Assembly: GCA_902729315.2 (NCBI GenBank) | Contig: LR746265.1 | Location: forward strand, 8,923,392-8,987,391 | Length of the DNA: 64,000 nucleotides | Source of the DNA: Spirodela intermedia | Taxonomy: Eukaryota; Streptophyta; Magnoliopsida; Alismatales; Araceae | Reading direction: 5' to 3' | In this document: positions 61,466-64,000 of the stretch, in pieces | How positions within the stretch are numbered: position 1 is the stretch's first letter | Layout of the letters: each line of letters opens with the position of its first letter | Translations under genes and position numbers: made by a program | The notes under the pieces: generated by a model | Told to the model about the DNA's origin: nothing | The model's input: only the letters and a program-made list of their open reading frames with translations | Database searches by the model: none

Positions 61466-63420
61466 TCCACTACATTCCTTTTTTATTATTTTTCTCTATC
61501 CTTTGATGTTTTTCTTGAGTTTTTATTAAGCGAACAGATCCAGCATTCTAGAGGAAGTGCATATCATGACACAGATTAATACAAAAGAAAATCAGAAGGA
61601 TGAAGAGTGAAAATCAGTTTGCACACTTAATGCTTTCTCTTTTTTCTCTTATATAGATGCATTGAGGACAATGCGAATGGTTGTTTGGGGGGGAAGAATA
61701 AATGCATGAGGGTGAATACATGAGATTACATCAGGTGCTATAATGCTTATAAACTAAATGATGAAGTTCATGATCTTTCATGGTGCATATAACCCACACT
61801 CTTAAATTGAGAAAATCTACTTTGATCTTCTGCCGGATTTATGTTATGAATTCTTATTATTAACTATGAGTAGTAAATTGAATCCTTCTCTTTCTTGATC
61901 AGTAGTCGGTTGAAAAGTTTTCAAATTAGTTGATGCTTTTACAAATCATTAATCATGATTAAACCTGAGACAAAAGGATAGAACATGGTAAAGATTACAC
62001 TAGAAAAAAAAATAAAAAAATCGTAGTAGCACCTTAGCTGATTTCGTGGGGCTTCCACATGTGAAATTAGGATCAACAAGACTTGCAAAATACTTCTTGT
62101 AACGATTCTTCTAGCTTTTACAGATCTTAATTTGACTAATTAAATCGTCTATAATCACTTATGTAAAAATCACCAAGTAGAATGCTATTTCTACCCGGTT
62201 CCCATTCGTTAGGTGCTGACATCATCTTGACATCTACACCTTTATTTCCCTTTTTCACAAATTTAAAATATATTTTCTTTTCTTTTTTTTAGTTTAAAAT
62301 TCATAAAAAATCGTATTATTTGAGAACATTTCTAAAATATTACGTGATATTATATTACATCCCTGTGATTGACCTAAAAAATCTCCATTATTTTTAGAAC
62401 TTTGATTAAATTATAATTGGTATAATTATTCAAAAATACTTCTAAATATCTAAATATTAGTATTTTCTAGTTTTATAAATTTTAAATTTGTGTGGTTTAC
62501 TAAACAAGGGATATTTTAGGTATTAAAATTATTAAAACTTTTCGGAGACTGTGACCCCAGGTTTAGTCCCACATTTAATTATATTCCGAGTTTTGAGGTT
62601 GATATATAGTAATACTAGACTTGATAATCAATGTGTCCCTTTCTCACATGTGTACGGCCGCTCTTTGTCGCATGCCTGACTGGCCATTAATGATGTGGAA
62701 GGGGAGTGACACAAATGTGTCACCTATCGGTCCGTCTTTAGCTGCTCAAGCCCTTACTCACGATTCCGCCTGTCTATGCTTCCAACCTGCTTGTGGGTTC
62801 GACTAGGCGGCAAGTTTCCTCTTTCTTCTATCTTTTTTTTTTTTTTCTTCATTTACCTCAAAAATCAGATTATAAAAATTATATAAATTCACATAAGATC
62901 CCATAATTAGCCAAATTAACCAACTAAAAACTATTTTTCATAATTTGACATAAATATAAGTCTATTTATCATGAGTTAAGATTAAAACTATATTATTAAT
63001 TAATTATTAACTCATGATAATGAAGACTTATCAACCATCTTCACTAAAGTATGTATTTTTTGATTGACATCAAGCTTATCCAATGATTATATCATCGTAT
63101 TTGTCTAAGGATCAAGGGAATAGATTACTTGATGTGCTTAGTACATAGAGAGAGGTGATTGGCTGGTCTCTAGTAGATATTTGAGGACTTGATCTATTTG
63201 TGTGTATGCACATAATTTATCTTGAGGAGAACTATCATTTTTTTTTATGCATTTCCTTACTAGCTTTTGTTTTAGACATATTTTATTGGTCGAGTGCTTT
63301 AGTTAGAACCATTCAGGGGCAATGGTGTAGTAGATGGGGCATAAAAATCAGAATTTTCTTCTCTTTTCCCTTCTCTCACATGCATTAAGAACAATGCAAG
63401 ACTTAAGTAGGGGGGAGGTT
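61466..63420 (+). repeat. Local tandem duplication, second copy
   Basis: Repeat of 59358-61310, with inverted LTR1 fragments ending at 63033 and the pre-RT relic near 63096-63240. It then continues into the normal unit sequence. Confidence 0.8.
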
Positions 63421-64000
63421 ATCTCTTCCTTCATTTGCATGCATTAGAGATAATGCATCATTCAAGTAGGGGGGAGAACAAAAAAAATTCAAAAATGTTA
63501 TGAATATTTTAAAACTTTTGCTGCATTGATTATTGCACAAACACGTATGCTTAAACGAACAAAGCCTAATGCTCCTTTGAAAGGGTAAGTCAATTAGAAA
63601 AGTTTACCTTCTCTAGATTAGGGGTGTGGATCTCATGAAAAAAAGATAGGTGAATTCTTTACCATGATCATTATTCTTTGAAGTATGAAGGAGTTTTAGG
63701 TTGTATTCATGGGTATGTGGTGCGACAATAAATGGCTAATGATAGTATATTGTGGACGAAAACGATTGAACTAGATCATCTTAGTCTAGTTATTATGTTG
63801 TGGTTGATAAGTCTTCATTATCTGTATTTACCTTATATTTATCAATATTTAGTGCATAAAATTAATAGAAATTATACATGTTACATTTAATTCGTACGTA
63901 TTCAGATTTCATTCATACATAAACATGCATTTTAATATTTTTAATATTATTTTAAGATAATTAATTTTAAATAATTATGCATGAAATATTTTTTATGTGA
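63421..64000 (+). other. Non-coding stretch and start of the promoter-like region (unit 3)
   Basis: Matches 40755-41338. TGATAAGTCTTCATTATC at 63804 begins the promoter-like region, which is cut by the window end before the site II and G-box elements. Confidence 0.5.

Larger units (their letters stand above)
44993..64000 (+). repeat. Tandem segmental duplication, unit 3 (runs off the window)
   Basis: Repeats unit 2 in order. It is longer by the retained LTR left part (about 0.6 kb) and a local duplication of about 2.1 kb. Position 64000 corresponds to about 41338 in unit 2, so the kinase leader would begin about 390 bp further on. Confidence 0.85.

Noticed and set aside
25093-64000. Duplication as a pure assembly artefact or uncollapsed haplotypes
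   Set aside because: Structural differences between units (empty and filled sites, LTR collapse, local duplication) argue against a simple artefact, but only long reads can settle it.

Overview
The window reads as nuclear DNA of a flowering plant. It is AT-rich, contains one plant-type intron-split kinase gene, and is otherwise almost wholly made of nested Ty3/gypsy LTR retrotransposons whose RT and integrase motifs look like the Athila lineage. The primer binding sites are complementary to the 3' end of tRNA-Asp. The species cannot be named from what is visible. There are no bacterial-style genes, rRNA genes or CRISPR arrays.

Large-scale layout: a unit of about 19.9 kb is tandemly repeated. 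Unit 1 is partial and ends near 10615. Unit 2 runs about 25093-44992. Unit 3 starts about 44993 and leaves the window at 64000. Each unit is: a TE-poor flank of about 1.4 kb; the left half of an old LTR; a nested non-autonomous Athila-like element about 10-10.7 kb long inserted with a GTGAC target duplication; the right half of the old LTR; an integrase C-terminal relic; inverted LTR fragments; a pre-RT relic; and a promoter-like stretch. After unit 2 this leads into a casein kinase I-like (MUT9-like/EL1-like) gene at about 41726-44872. At the equivalent place in unit 1 the gene is missing and 14.5 kb of Athila DNA sits there instead (10616-25092). Unit 3 runs off the window about 390 bp before the kinase leader would begin.

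The 10616-25092 block holds two Athila-type internal regions facing away from each other: a minus-strand gag-X copy (10616-16352) and a plus-strand gag-pol copy (16550-25092). The plus-strand copy encodes gag, protease, RT, RNase H and integrase, and is broken by one frameshift and several nonsense codons. It is the only copy here that could represent the autonomous partner. The other copies (units 1, 2, 3 and the inverted one) have the same leader, gag and 3' region, but pol is replaced by an in-frame acidic ORF of unknown function, called X here.

Two kinds of terminal-repeat-like module recur. LTR1 is about 1.63 kb, starts TGATAAG and ends ACGTCA, lies next to PBS and PPT, and occurs as paired, solo, split and inverted copies. 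LTR-A is about 1.08 kb, starts TGAAGTA and ends GACATCA, and lies inside the 3' end of the LTR1 elements. Target duplications allow several insertions to be ordered in time. All identities and boundaries were read by eye, so they may be off by a few bases and no percentage identities are given.
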